Assembly (NCBI GenBank): GCA_024711345.1
Contig: JANJTA010000035.1
Span: 1 to 64,000 of the forward strand
Source: Rhodanobacter sp.
Lineage (GTDB): Bacteria > Pseudomonadota > Gammaproteobacteria > Xanthomonadales > Rhodanobacteraceae
Length of the DNA: 64,000 nt
Direction: 5' to 3'
Shown here: one piece after another, positions 18,919-26,176 of the stretch
Numbering within the stretch: position 1 is the first letter of the stretch
Layout of the letters: every line of letters starts with the position of its first letter
Program-made: the position numbers and the translations under genes
Notes under the pieces: generated by a model
What the model was told of the DNA's origin: nothing
Seen by the model: the letters and a program-made list of their open reading frames with translations, nothing else
Database searches by the model: none

Positions 18919-19529
18919 TCAATCCTTCAGCTGTCGCAGGCGCTGTTTGCCGAACTCGCCACCGCGGTGGCCGGCGGCGATGTCCGCGATGTCGCTGCGG
19001 CGCTGTTGCCTTTCGCGGCGCAACGCGGCGACGAAATACAGCATCAGTTGACGCTCCGTGTACTGGCCGAGGCGGCTGGGGTCGTGGCCGGCGCATGCGA
19101 GGGTGGCGTAGACGTCAGACCAGCGGAGGCCTTGAGCTGATGCACCATCAGGCTTTCCCGCACGCGCCGTACGAAAAAATGGCTGTTCACCGCCCACCAC
19201 AACAGCTGCAGGCTGCTGCCGTCGTTGTCGTTGAGGCCGGCCACCCAGGCCACGGGCTGGTCGCAGGCGGTGGCGATGAGCTGCGTGACGGCATCGGCGT
19301 GGTCGCCGAATACCGGACGCAACGCATCCGTATCGGCCAGCTCGCCGGACAGCGCCACGGCCTTGATCGCGTCGACGATCGGGGTGATGAGGGCATGCAG
19401 GCGCATGCCTTCGACGAAGCCGTATTCGCGCATCACCAGCGGCACGCCGGCGATGGTGGCGTGCCGCTCGGGGTGCAGGATGGCGAGGTCGTCGGCGCCA
19501 CCCTGCCCGACGGCGGGCTGCTGGGCCAT
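18919..19529 (-). CDS. Tail assembly chaperone GT, made by -1 frameshift
   Basis: The upstream frame starts at 19529 (ATG). At 19173-19179 the ribosome can slip -1 on T TTT TTC in the correct phase (codons CAT TTT TTC) and continue in a second open frame to 18919, giving about 203 residues. The fused C-terminal part (HDPSRLGQYTERQLMLYFVAALRRER) resembles the T domain of lambda gpGT, which binds the tail tube protein. Location between tail tube and tape measure is diagnostic for G/GT. Confidence 0.7.
19044..19529 (-). CDS. Tail assembly chaperone G (unshifted product)
   Basis: 161 residues from the ATG at 19529. Mostly helical; ends in a low-complexity Ser/Thr/Pro/Ala tail (TSTPPSHAPATTPAASAST), which is probably coding only because the frame stays open after the slip site. 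Expected to coat the tape measure together with GT during tail assembly. Confidence 0.75.
   Translation of the reverse strand: MAQQPAVGQGGADDLAILHPERHATIAGVPLVMREYGFVEGMRLHALITPIVDAIKAVALSGELADTDALRPVFGDHADAVTQLIATACDQPVAWVAGLNDNDGSSLQLLWWAVNSHFFVRRVRESLMVHQLKASAGLTSTPPSHAPATTPAASASTRSVN
19173..19179 (-). promoter_or_regulatory. Programmed -1 ribosomal frameshift site
   Basis: Heptamer T TTT TTC (X XXY YYZ form) read in phase in gene G. The -1 frame is open from upstream of the heptamer to 18919 and gives the GT protein. A lambda-type GGGAAAG heptamer 12 bases further on is out of phase for slipping. Confidence 0.7.
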
Positions 19530-19532
19530 GGC

Positions 19533-20300
19533 TTAGCCCACCTGCGTGATGCTGCCGAACTGGCCCAGCGCGCCGCTGGCCGGCTTGCTGCTGTCCAGCA
19601 GCACGCCGCCGGTGATCTGCATGCCGGCGACGTCATTGCCGGTGGTGATGAGCGCCAGCTCGGCCAGCGGGTCGGGGGCCAGCTTGTACAGGTCGACGAT
19701 GACCGGCGCGTTGCCCTCGGCCAGGTTGACGCCTTCGTAGCGCAGCGCGAAGTTCTTCTGGCCCGTGGTGAACATGCCAACGGCCTTGCGCGCGCTGTAG
19801 CTGTACGCCACCTTGAACGGCTGCACGTAGGTACCGACATTGAGGATGGTGATGCGGCCGAATGCGGCGTCGACGGTGTAGTCGGTGCCTTCCACAAGCG
19901 TCAGGGGCGTGCCCGTGCTGTCGGTGACCACGACGCTGGAAACGCCGGGGTTGGCCAGGCTCACCTGCGAGCCGGCCACCAGCGCGGACGGCAGCGATTC
20001 CGCAGAAACGGTGCCGAGGGCGGTGCTGGTGCTGTTGCCGGTAAGCGCGAGCGCGAGGTTGTCCACGTCCACCTGGTGCAGGGTCATGTCGACGGTGGCG
20101 CTCTTGCCGATCGGGAAGCTGCGCACCAGCGAGCGCTGGCCGCTGTAGCTTTCCTTGTGCTCGACCTTTTCCACGGCCAGCTTGACGCTGAACGCGCTCA
20201 CGTCGCCCACCCAGCGCTGCAGGCCGGGCACGCCGGTGACAGCGTCGCGCTCGGCGAGGTAGATACGGCCCTGGCCGTAATAGAAGGTATCAGCGCTCAT
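19533..20300 (-). CDS. Major tail tube protein
   Basis: 255 residues from the ATG at 20300, which has ribosome site GGAGACGACC. Strand-rich (SADTFYYGQGRIYLAERD; KVEHKESYSGQRSLVRSFPIGKSATVDMTLHQ), typical for phage tail tube subunits, and directly upstream of the G/GT pair. It contains a central Thr/Val-rich stretch that may be an inserted Ig-like loop. Confidence 0.8.
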   Translation of the reverse strand: MSADTFYYGQGRIYLAERDAVTGVPGLQRWVGDVSAFSVKLAVEKVEHKESYSGQRSLVRSFPIGKSATVDMTLHQVDVDNLALALTGNSTSTALGTVSAESLPSALVAGSQVSLANPGVSSVVVTDSTGTPLTLVEGTDYTVDAAFGRITILNVGTYVQPFKVAYSYSARKAVGMFTTGQKNFALRYEGVNLAEGNAPVIVDLYKLAPDPLAELALITTGNDVAGMQITGGVLLDSSKPASGALGQFGSITQVG

Positions 20301-20544
20301 GGTCGTCTCCGGTGATGTCGTGGTCCGCGGTGTGCGGTGTGATGGACTTGTGCTTGCGGATGGGCGCGGCGGCGGGCTCACCCGCCGCCGGTGCCGCGCT
20401 CTTGAGGGTCTGGTGTTCAGCCGGCTGCGCGACGCCGTGCGCGGCCAGCCAGGCGGCGGTGGCGACGTCCACGCGCAGAGGCGTACCGGCGCGGTACAGC
20501 GTGCCGGCGTGGGTGTGGTCGCGCAGCAGGGTCACGGCAGGCAT
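20290..20544 (-). CDS. Small phage protein between tail completion and tail tube genes
   Basis: 84 residues from the ATG at 20544. The first half (VTLLRDHTHAGTLYRAGTPLRVDVATAAWLAAHGVA) matches a short family common in phage head-tail regions (H..G..Y..G..I.V....A.WL pattern). The second half is an Ala/Pro/His/Lys-rich tail. Function unknown. Its end overlaps the tail tube start by 11 bases. Confidence 0.65.
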   Translation of the reverse strand: MPAVTLLRDHTHAGTLYRAGTPLRVDVATAAWLAAHGVAQPAEHQTLKSAAPAAGEPAAAPIRKHKSITPHTADHDITGDDHER

Positions 20545-20545
20545 G

Positions 20546-21088
20546 TCAGCGCACCCCCAGCAGGCGTTGCTGCTCGGCTTGCAGCACGCGGATGGCGAAC
20601 TCGGCGAGGCGCTCGGGGCGGCGGCCGTGCTTGAGCATCTGGCCGATGCTGGGGCCGTAGACGGCCTGCAGCGGCAGGCGTGCCTTGCCCTTGCGTTCGA
20701 ACACGAGGCGGTTGTTGCTCTTGCCGGTGGCGATGAAGGCGCCATCGCGGCCGCCGCGATCGCCGCCGCGCTTGATGGCGTAGCGCGCACCGCCTTTCAT
20801 GCGGCGCGACCAGGTGGCGCCGAACTGGATAGCGTTGATGCCACGGGCCTTGCCGATGAGCGCCATGCCGTCGGGTGTGTTCTTGACCTGCAGGCCTTCG
20901 GCGATGCGACCGGCCTTGAGGTTGTACTCGGCGCCGATATCGCGCTTGGCCTCGGTGCCGAGGCGGCGGCGCAGCGTGCCGAGCGCGCGCTTCTGCGCGC
21001 TCAGGATGCGCGCGGGAACGGCGCTGAGCTGCTGCATGGCGTCGAGCGCGCCGGTAAGTTCCACGGCGAAGCTGGTGTATTTGCTCAC
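20546..21088 (-). CDS. Minor tail protein Z-like (tail completion)
   Basis: 180 residues, basic. Long helix (AQKRALGTLRRRLGTEAKRDIGAEYNLKAGRIAEGL) then a strand part with RYAIKRGGDRGGRDGAFIATGKSNNRLVFERKGKARLPLQAVYGPSIGQML, a pattern of the prophage gpZ family. Placed between head-tail adaptor and tail terminator-like genes, as gpZ is in lambda. Confidence 0.75.
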   Translation of the reverse strand: MSKYTSFAVELTGALDAMQQLSAVPARILSAQKRALGTLRRRLGTEAKRDIGAEYNLKAGRIAEGLQVKNTPDGMALIGKARGINAIQFGATWSRRMKGGARYAIKRGGDRGGRDGAFIATGKSNNRLVFERKGKARLPLQAVYGPSIGQMLKHGRRPERLAEFAIRVLQAEQQRLLGVR

Positions 21089-21537
21089 CGGAAGTACCTC
21101 GCCACGATGCGCGCCTGCATGGCGATGACGGCCGCGCCTTCCGGCCGGTCGAGGATGGCGATGTCGGCCACGCTCATGGGCGTGACCTGCATGGCTTCGG
21201 GACGCATGGCCTGCGCGCGGGCGTAGGCTTTCATGCAGGTTTCGAGGTCTTCGATGATGGCGTGGATCTGCTGTTGCGCGTCGTCGAGGTCGGTGCCGAT
21301 GGCGGCTTCCACCAGCAGGGTGAAGTCGCGCACGGGCTTGCCGGGGCGCTCGTGGTCGAGGCCCGGGCCGGTGATGGATTCGCTGTAGATCATCAGGCCC
21401 AGCGCATCGGTGCGCTGGCCATCGGTGGTCCAGATGTTGGCCCCGACGTCGGTGATGTAGCCGTTGGCCACCGTGATGGTGGCCAGCTGCGCCTGCAGCG
21501 CCAGGATCAACGCCCAGCTGCGCGACGGGTCAGCCAT
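21085..21537 (-). CDS. Tail terminator-like protein (gpU position)
   Basis: 150 residues. Starts helical (ILALQAQLATITVANGYITDVG) and has alternating strands and helices (DFTLLVEAAIGTDLDDAQQQIHAIIEDLETCM), similar to small proteins that cap the tail tube. Overlaps its neighbours by 4-8 bases. The assignment is by position and pattern. Confidence 0.6.
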   Translation of the reverse strand: MADPSRSWALILALQAQLATITVANGYITDVGANIWTTDGQRTDALGLMIYSESITGPGLDHERPGKPVRDFTLLVEAAIGTDLDDAQQQIHAIIEDLETCMKAYARAQAMRPEAMQVTPMSVADIAILDRPEGAAVIAMQARIVARYFR

Positions 21538-21829
21538 GCATCACCACCGTGACGACGATACCGTCGTCGGTAAGGATTTCTTCCACCTTGCTGGTGCGCC
21601 CGCGCACGGTGATGACGTCACCGCGGGAAGGCTGCCAGTCGTCGCGCAGCATGCCGAGCACGCGCTTGTTGCCGACGACGCGGCCGTACTGGCCCACGTC
21701 CTGCACGGCGTCGTCGACGTACAGCATCAGCGTGACCGGGGCCGACGCGCCGCGTACCACGGTGCCCTGCTCGCCAAGGGTGGCGAGCAGTTCACGCGAG
21801 GCGGCGGCGAAGTCGGCCCAGGCTTCCAT
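21530..21829 (-). CDS. Head-tail adaptor/stopper protein
   Basis: 99 residues, short helix then beta barrel (VTLMLYVDDAVQDVGQYGRVVGNKRVLGML...GDVITVRG). It directly follows the capsid gene, where lambda FII-type or HK97 gp7-type connectors lie. Confidence 0.65.
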   Translation of the reverse strand: MEAWADFAAASRELLATLGEQGTVVRGASAPVTLMLYVDDAVQDVGQYGRVVGNKRVLGMLRDDWQPSRGDVITVRGRTSKVEEILTDDGIVVTVVMHG

Positions 21830-21832
21830 GGC

Positions 21833-23710
21833 TTAGACGGTGATGGCGTCGGTCATGGCGGCGAACGACTCCGGGTGGCGCACGGCGAGGTCCACGTCCT
21901 CGAACGCGCGCACGATGACGCTGCCCGAGTCGCCGGCGCTGTACGGATCCACCTGCAGCTCCAGGCCGCCCCAGGTGCCGAAGATCAGATCGGCGAAGTT
22001 GCCGAAGATGATGCTCGACAGGCCGGTGCCGGTGCCCTTGGTGCCGTTGCTGGCCACCGCATTGGTGACGCCGGCCTGGTAGCCGTTGAGCGGCGTGTTG
22101 CCGGACGACCAGATGGCGTCGCCGCCCGGATTGGTGGTGAACTTCTGCACGCCCTTGAGGTAGCCGCGCACCGATGCGTTGGTGAGGTAGCCCAGCGTGC
22201 CGACGTCCGCGTTGGCCACCGCCACGGCGGTTTCCAGCCCCACGATGTTCTTCCAGGTGGGGTTGGCGCCGTTGGCGCCGCCGACGACGGAGCCAATGCC
22301 GGCGGTGCCCAGGATGCCGGTGGGCTCGTTGGCGCCGCCGCCCTTGATGGCCGCCGCCTGCAACGCCAGGCCGAGCACCTTGGCGAGGTCGTTGCGCACG
22401 AAGCCCTCGACGTCGATGGACGACTGGATCAGCAGCTTGCGGCTGATCTGCGTGCGACCCATGAGGGTCTTCGGGTTCATCGGCACCTGGTCGATGGACT
22501 GGCTGCTGTTGGAGCCGGTACCGGACTCGGCCACCCAGTAGGCGGTGGCGCCGCCACTCTGGCGCGGGATGGCAATGTTGCCCACCAGGCCGGTGAGGTA
22601 CTGCGCACCCAAGCGGTTGACGACCATGGCGTTGCGCAGCAGGTCGATGAAGCTGCCGCTGAGCAGGTCGGTGGTGACCAGGTTGCCGCCCTTGGCGGCG
22701 GTGCCCTTGACCATGTCGTCGGCACGCGCGGCGAGCACGTCGAACGGCACCAGCATGCCCTTGACGCTGCGCGCCTGCTTGTTGGCGGCCGCCTGCGACA
22801 CCTCATGCTCGAACGCGGCGGCCTCGCGGGCGCGCTGGTCGGTGGGGTTGGCCATGGCGTGCAGCGCACGCACGACGCTGTACTGACGCACTTCCTTGTC
22901 GCTCATGCCGATGTCGGCGGTGGGCAGCGGCTTGCTGGTGACGATTTCCAGCGCCTTGGCGCGGAACTGGTCCATGCTCCAGCCGCTGCGGATGGCCTCG
23001 GAGGCCACTTCGCGCATGCCTTCGTACTTGGCGAGCTGGTCGGCGCCGGCGGTGATGTCGCTGATGCGCTTGCGCTCGTTTTCGGCGCCGCTGCGCTGGG
23101 CTTCGGCGGTGATCTTGCTGGTGTCGATGACCGGCGCGGCCGGCTGGTTCTGCTGCTCGCTCATGGTGTTCTCCGGGGAATGCGGTTTGGGTTTTTCGGC
23201 GCTGCGGCCCACACCGACTTTCGCGTCGGCGGGCACGCTCACCAGGGAAATTTCGTAGGGCTCCCAGTCGGTGACCCGATAGGTGCCGATGCCGTCCGTT
23301 TCGGACTCGAGGATGACGTCCCAGATGCGGTAGCCGACGGAGACGTTCTGCCGGATGCCGTCCACCACGTCCTGGAAGATCTCGCTGGCGCGCGCGCTTT
23401 TCCCAAAGCGCACCACGGCGCGGGCCACCCGGTCCGCACCGATCTGCACCGATTCGATCACTCCCACCTGGTCGCGCTGGTCGTGGTCCATCAGCACCGC
23501 GCCGCCGCTCTTGAGGCGGCCCTGGCGGATGGAGCGCGATTGCACGTCCAGCACTTCCACGCCCCAGTACCGATCCACCGGGGTTTCGCTGGCAAAGGCC
23601 AGCGTGACGGTGCGCGCGGCCTCGTCGATGGTGGCGCGCTCGGCGTCGATGCGCAGGAAGCGCTCGCCGGTGCTGCCGGGGGTGAGTTCGCTGGGCGTCT
23701 TGATGGTCAT
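21833..23710 (-). CDS. Fused prohead protease and HK97-type major capsid protein
   Basis: 625 residues. Residues about 1-175 are the U35 prohead protease: LMDHD with the catalytic His, QNVSVGYRI with the Ser, and YEISLVSVPAD. A linker and scaffold-like helical region (ENERKRISDITAGADQLAKYEGMR) follow, then the HK97 capsid domain (about 290-625) with AYWVAESG and NDLAKVLGLALQAAAIKGGGANEPTGIL. Self-cleavage should release mature capsid. An internal ATG at 23164 with its own ribosome site may give a separate capsid-plus-scaffold product. Confidence 0.9.
   Translation of the reverse strand: MTIKTPSELTPGSTGERFLRIDAERATIDEAARTVTLAFASETPVDRYWGVEVLDVQSRSIRQGRLKSGGAVLMDHDQRDQVGVIESVQIGADRVARAVVRFGKSARASEIFQDVVDGIRQNVSVGYRIWDVILESETDGIGTYRVTDWEPYEISLVSVPADAKVGVGRSAEKPKPHSPENTMSEQQNQPAAPVIDTSKITAEAQRSGAENERKRISDITAGADQLAKYEGMREVASEAIRSGWSMDQFRAKALEIVTSKPLPTADIGMSDKEVRQYSVVRALHAMANPTDQRAREAAAFEHEVSQAAANKQARSVKGMLVPFDVLAARADDMVKGTAAKGGNLVTTDLLSGSFIDLLRNAMVVNRLGAQYLTGLVGNIAIPRQSGGATAYWVAESGTGSNSSQSIDQVPMNPKTLMGRTQISRKLLIQSSIDVEGFVRNDLAKVLGLALQAAAIKGGGANEPTGILGTAGIGSVVGGANGANPTWKNIVGLETAVAVANADVGTLGYLTNASVRGYLKGVQKFTTNPGGDAIWSSGNTPLNGYQAGVTNAVASNGTKGTGTGLSSIIFGNFADLIFGTWGGLELQVDPYSAGDSGSVIVRAFEDVDLAVRHPESFAAMTDAITV
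23162..23176 (-). promoter_or_regulatory. Internal ribosome site and in-frame ATG inside the protease-capsid gene
   Basis: GGAGAACACC directly before ATG (MSEQQNQP) at 23164. Translation from here would give a 443-residue product lacking the protease, comparable to the nested C/Nu3 arrangement of lambda. Confidence 0.55.
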
Positions 23711-23732
23711 GGGGTCAGCCTCGCAGGACGGC

Positions 23733-23760
23733 GGGAAATGACTGAGGCAAAGCGTTTCCG
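23733..23760 (-). repeat. Three-copy hairpin element, copy B (upstream of protease-capsid)
   Basis: Near-palindrome with GGAAA/TTTCC arms and the same loop (CTTTGCCTCAGT on the coding strand) as copies A and C. It lies between the portal stop and the capsid ATG and ends 22 bases before that ATG. Confidence 0.8.
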
Positions 23761-23761
23761 G

Positions 23762-25294
23762 TCACGCGCCACTGTTGGCGGCCTTGGTTTTCTTGGCGGC
23801 GGTGTCCTGGTTGCCGGCGTCGTTGCCGCTGGCGGCGACGGCGCTGGCGATGGTGCCGGTGGGCGCGGTGGTGCCGGTGAGCACGACGCCGCGAGCCTTG
23901 AGCAGCTGCTGGAAGGTGGCGAGGTCGTCGATCACTTCCTCGATGTCGCGGCCGGTTTGCGCGGCGATCTGCTGCGGGCTGGCCAGGCCGTTCTCGATCG
24001 CCAGCACGCTGGCGGCCATGTCCTTGAGCGGATCCACCCACTGCCAGCGGCGGCCCTGCCACTGGTGGTCGAGGAATTTGGTTTTCTTGGCCAGCGGCAG
24101 CGCGCTGCCGTTGGGCAGCAGTACGGCTCCGCGCAGCAGGGCCATGTCGAGCCAGTCTTCGTACACGGGCACCAGCAGGCTGGTGATGAGCCAGCGCTGG
24201 ATGGCCATCCACTCGTCGCGCTCTTCCAGCGTGCCGCTGCGGATGCTGGAGAAGCTCACGCCCTCGAGGTCGTTGGCGAGGCTGTGATAGCTGCCGGGTA
24301 CGCCGCTGGCGATGCCGCGCATCGCGGCCTTGCAGAACGCGTCGAACTGCGCGTGTGGGTAGTCGGGGTTGAAGGTCTTGAAGTCGTAGCCGGCAGGCAC
24401 CACGCCGAAGGTGCCGGGGGTGGCCTCGGTGATGAACTCGCCGTCCTTGGTTTTTTCGTCGGCGACGGCGGAGGGGTCGCCGTCCGGGGCGGTGAAGAAG
24501 CCCATCTTGGCGGCGCCGATGCGCGCGGCGATGACGGCGGCCTCGCGGTAGCCGTTGAGGTCGTTCATGCGGCGCATGACGGCGTGAAGCCACGGCACAC
24601 CGCGCGTCTGCTCGTCCTCCAGCGGGATGAAGCCGTGGAAGATTTCATCAGCCGGCACGCGCTCGCGCTGGCGCTCCGCATCGGCGGCTTCGCCGGGGTG
24701 GCGGTTCCACAGGTGGTAGGCCACGGGCTTGCGCCACTGGTCCACCTCCACGCCGTTGATGACGGCGTTGCGGCCGTTGCCGGGCATGACGTTGTAGAGG
24801 GTGTCGAGGCGGTCCACGTCGAGCAGCTGCAGCTGGTAGCCGAAGAAACCGGCGCCCGCGCCGCGGCGCTTGCGGATGAGGTATTCGCCATCGCGCGCCA
24901 CGGCGAGCATGGCGGCGGCGCAAAGGTCGGCGAAGCTGCGCTTGCCGCGCACGTCGCACTGGTCGGGCCGCGACCACTGCCAGAACGCCTTTTCGATGGC
25001 CTTGTTGGCCATGGTGTCGAGGCTGCCGGCGTCGGCGGCGCGTGCCTGGAAGCGGAAGCCTTCCGGCCCGACGACGTTGGATTTGACGGTGCGGCCGAAC
25101 TTGGCGGCGTACTCGTTGTTCTTGAACAGGTCGCGGCTGCGGGCGCGCAGGCGGTCGAGGTCGGTGCGCAGCTCGGCGTCGATGGAGGTGTTGACGCTGA
25201 GCCAGCTGGCGGTGAGCCGGTTGACGATGGCGGCGTCGAAGCGGCGCAGGCCGGCGGCGGGCACCCTGGGCGAACGACGGAACCAGCCGAACAT
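23762..25294 (-). CDS. Portal protein, lambda gpB family
   Basis: 510 residues from the ATG at 25294, which overlaps the upstream stop (ATGA). Lambda-type portal features: SWLSVNTSIDAELRTDLDRLRARSRDLFKNNEYA at the start, VVGPEGFRFQAR near 75, and FDAFCKAAMRGIASGVPGSYHSLANDLEGVSFSSIRSG near 315-355. It forms the dodecameric ring through which DNA enters and leaves the head. The C-terminus is an Ala/Thr/Lys-rich tail. Confidence 0.9.
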   Translation of the reverse strand: MFGWFRRSPRVPAAGLRRFDAAIVNRLTASWLSVNTSIDAELRTDLDRLRARSRDLFKNNEYAAKFGRTVKSNVVGPEGFRFQARAADAGSLDTMANKAIEKAFWQWSRPDQCDVRGKRSFADLCAAAMLAVARDGEYLIRKRRGAGAGFFGYQLQLLDVDRLDTLYNVMPGNGRNAVINGVEVDQWRKPVAYHLWNRHPGEAADAERQRERVPADEIFHGFIPLEDEQTRGVPWLHAVMRRMNDLNGYREAAVIAARIGAAKMGFFTAPDGDPSAVADEKTKDGEFITEATPGTFGVVPAGYDFKTFNPDYPHAQFDAFCKAAMRGIASGVPGSYHSLANDLEGVSFSSIRSGTLEERDEWMAIQRWLITSLLVPVYEDWLDMALLRGAVLLPNGSALPLAKKTKFLDHQWQGRRWQWVDPLKDMAASVLAIENGLASPQQIAAQTGRDIEEVIDDLATFQQLLKARGVVLTGTTAPTGTIASAVAASGNDAGNQDTAAKKTKAANSGA

Positions 25295-25836
25295 CACAGC
25301 TGCACCAGGATGCGGGCGCCAAACGGGCGGCCGCTGCGCTGCTCGGCGGCGACCTCGGCGCGGTAGCGGTCGCGCAGCTTGAGCAGGTCGGCCAGCGGGT
25401 ACCAACTGATCTTGCGGCCGTTGATTTCCATGGCACCGGCCACGGGCGCCTTGCTCTCCAGCCAGGCCTCGAGGCTGTCGAGCACCTTCTGCGCGTGGCT
25501 GCGGTTGTCCATGCCGGTCGTGGCGACGGCAAGGTCGGGCAGCACGCGCAGCGCGGTGACGCCGATGGTGTGCCGCTCGGTTCCGAGGGTGACATATTCC
25601 TGCACCTGGTACTGCCCCGCGGCCCACGTGGCAGTGTCGGTGGCCGGCACAGTGGCGACGAAGCTGTCGCCGTCGGCCGTGGCCGTGGCCGTGACGGTGA
25701 ACGCGGCGGTGCGGCTGACCAACTTGTAGGCGAGCACCCAGCCGGCGCTGGCCGGGTAAAGCGCCAGCGTGCGGCGCCAGGTGGCGGTATCGCCGGCGGT
25801 GATCTCGGCGGGGATGCAGGAGTTTTCGTCGGCCAT
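25294..25836 (-). CDS. gpW-like head-tail joining protein with N-terminal Ig-like extension
   Basis: 180 residues from the ATG at 25836. Residues about 1-95 look like an Ig-like strand-rich domain (ITAGDTATWRRTLALYPASAGWVLAYKLVS). The C-terminal 70 residues (AQKVLDSLEAWL, then MEINGRKISWYPLADLLKLRDRYRAEVAAEQR) have the helix-hairpin-helix layout of lambda gpW, which lies at the same place between terminase and portal. No ribosome site; hairpin copy C ends 22 bases upstream. Confidence 0.6.
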   Translation of the reverse strand: MADENSCIPAEITAGDTATWRRTLALYPASAGWVLAYKLVSRTAAFTVTATATADGDSFVATVPATDTATWAAGQYQVQEYVTLGTERHTIGVTALRVLPDLAVATTGMDNRSHAQKVLDSLEAWLESKAPVAGAMEINGRKISWYPLADLLKLRDRYRAEVAAEQRSGRPFGARILVQL

Positions 25837-25858
25837 GCGCGCAGGCTGGCCGGAGTTT

Positions 25859-25886
25859 CGGAAACGACTAAGGCAAACCGTTTCCG
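25859..25886 (-). repeat. Three-copy hairpin element, copy C (upstream of gpW-like gene)
   Basis: Perfect 8-bp stem (CGGAAACG / CGTTTCCG) and a 12-nt loop. The loop contains the TAG stop codon of the upstream HTH-protein gene, so the last residues of that protein are encoded by the element. Confidence 0.8.
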
Positions 25887-26176
25887 GTGTCGCAGGCGAG
25901 GATCTGCCGCACGCGCTTGACGCTGATGCCGTGGCGACGGGCGATGAGTTCGTCGTGGTCGCCGGCGTGGTGCTCGCGGCAGATCTGCCGGTCGCGCTCG
26001 GCGAGCTGGGCCTTGCCGCTTTCGCCGACCTTGGCGATGTAGTGGCGTTCTCCACCCCAGTCGGCGCGCACATCCTGCTCCACTTGCTGCAACACCTTGA
26101 TGGGCAGCTTGGCGTGTTTTTCGGCGATGCGCTGGAAGATGTCGGCAACGAGATCGAGGTGGGCCATGCGTGTCAC
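25868..26176 (-). CDS. Small HTH protein, possibly Mor-like
   Basis: 102 residues from a GTG at 26176 overlapping the terminase stop; ATG at 26167 is an alternative. N-terminal helical part (DLVADIFQRIAEKHAKLPIKVLQQVEQDVRADWGG) and C-terminal helix-turn-helix (HDELIARRHGISVKRVRQIL). The layout resembles Mor-family activators of phage middle/late genes, but no search was possible. Lying in the late operon it could regulate late genes. Confidence 0.55.
   Translation of the reverse strand: MTRMAHLDLVADIFQRIAEKHAKLPIKVLQQVEQDVRADWGGERHYIAKVGESGKAQLAERDRQICREHHAGDHDELIARRHGISVKRVRQILACDTGNGLP

Noticed and set aside
19155-19161. Lambda-type GGGAAAG slippery heptamer in gene G
   Set aside because: Read as CGG GAA AGC, so it is out of phase for tandem -1 slipping; the T TTT TTC site upstream is in phase.
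21464-25366. Plus-strand ORF of 1300 codons
   Set aside because: Antisense to the capsid, portal and connector genes, repetitive composition without domains; a shadow frame.
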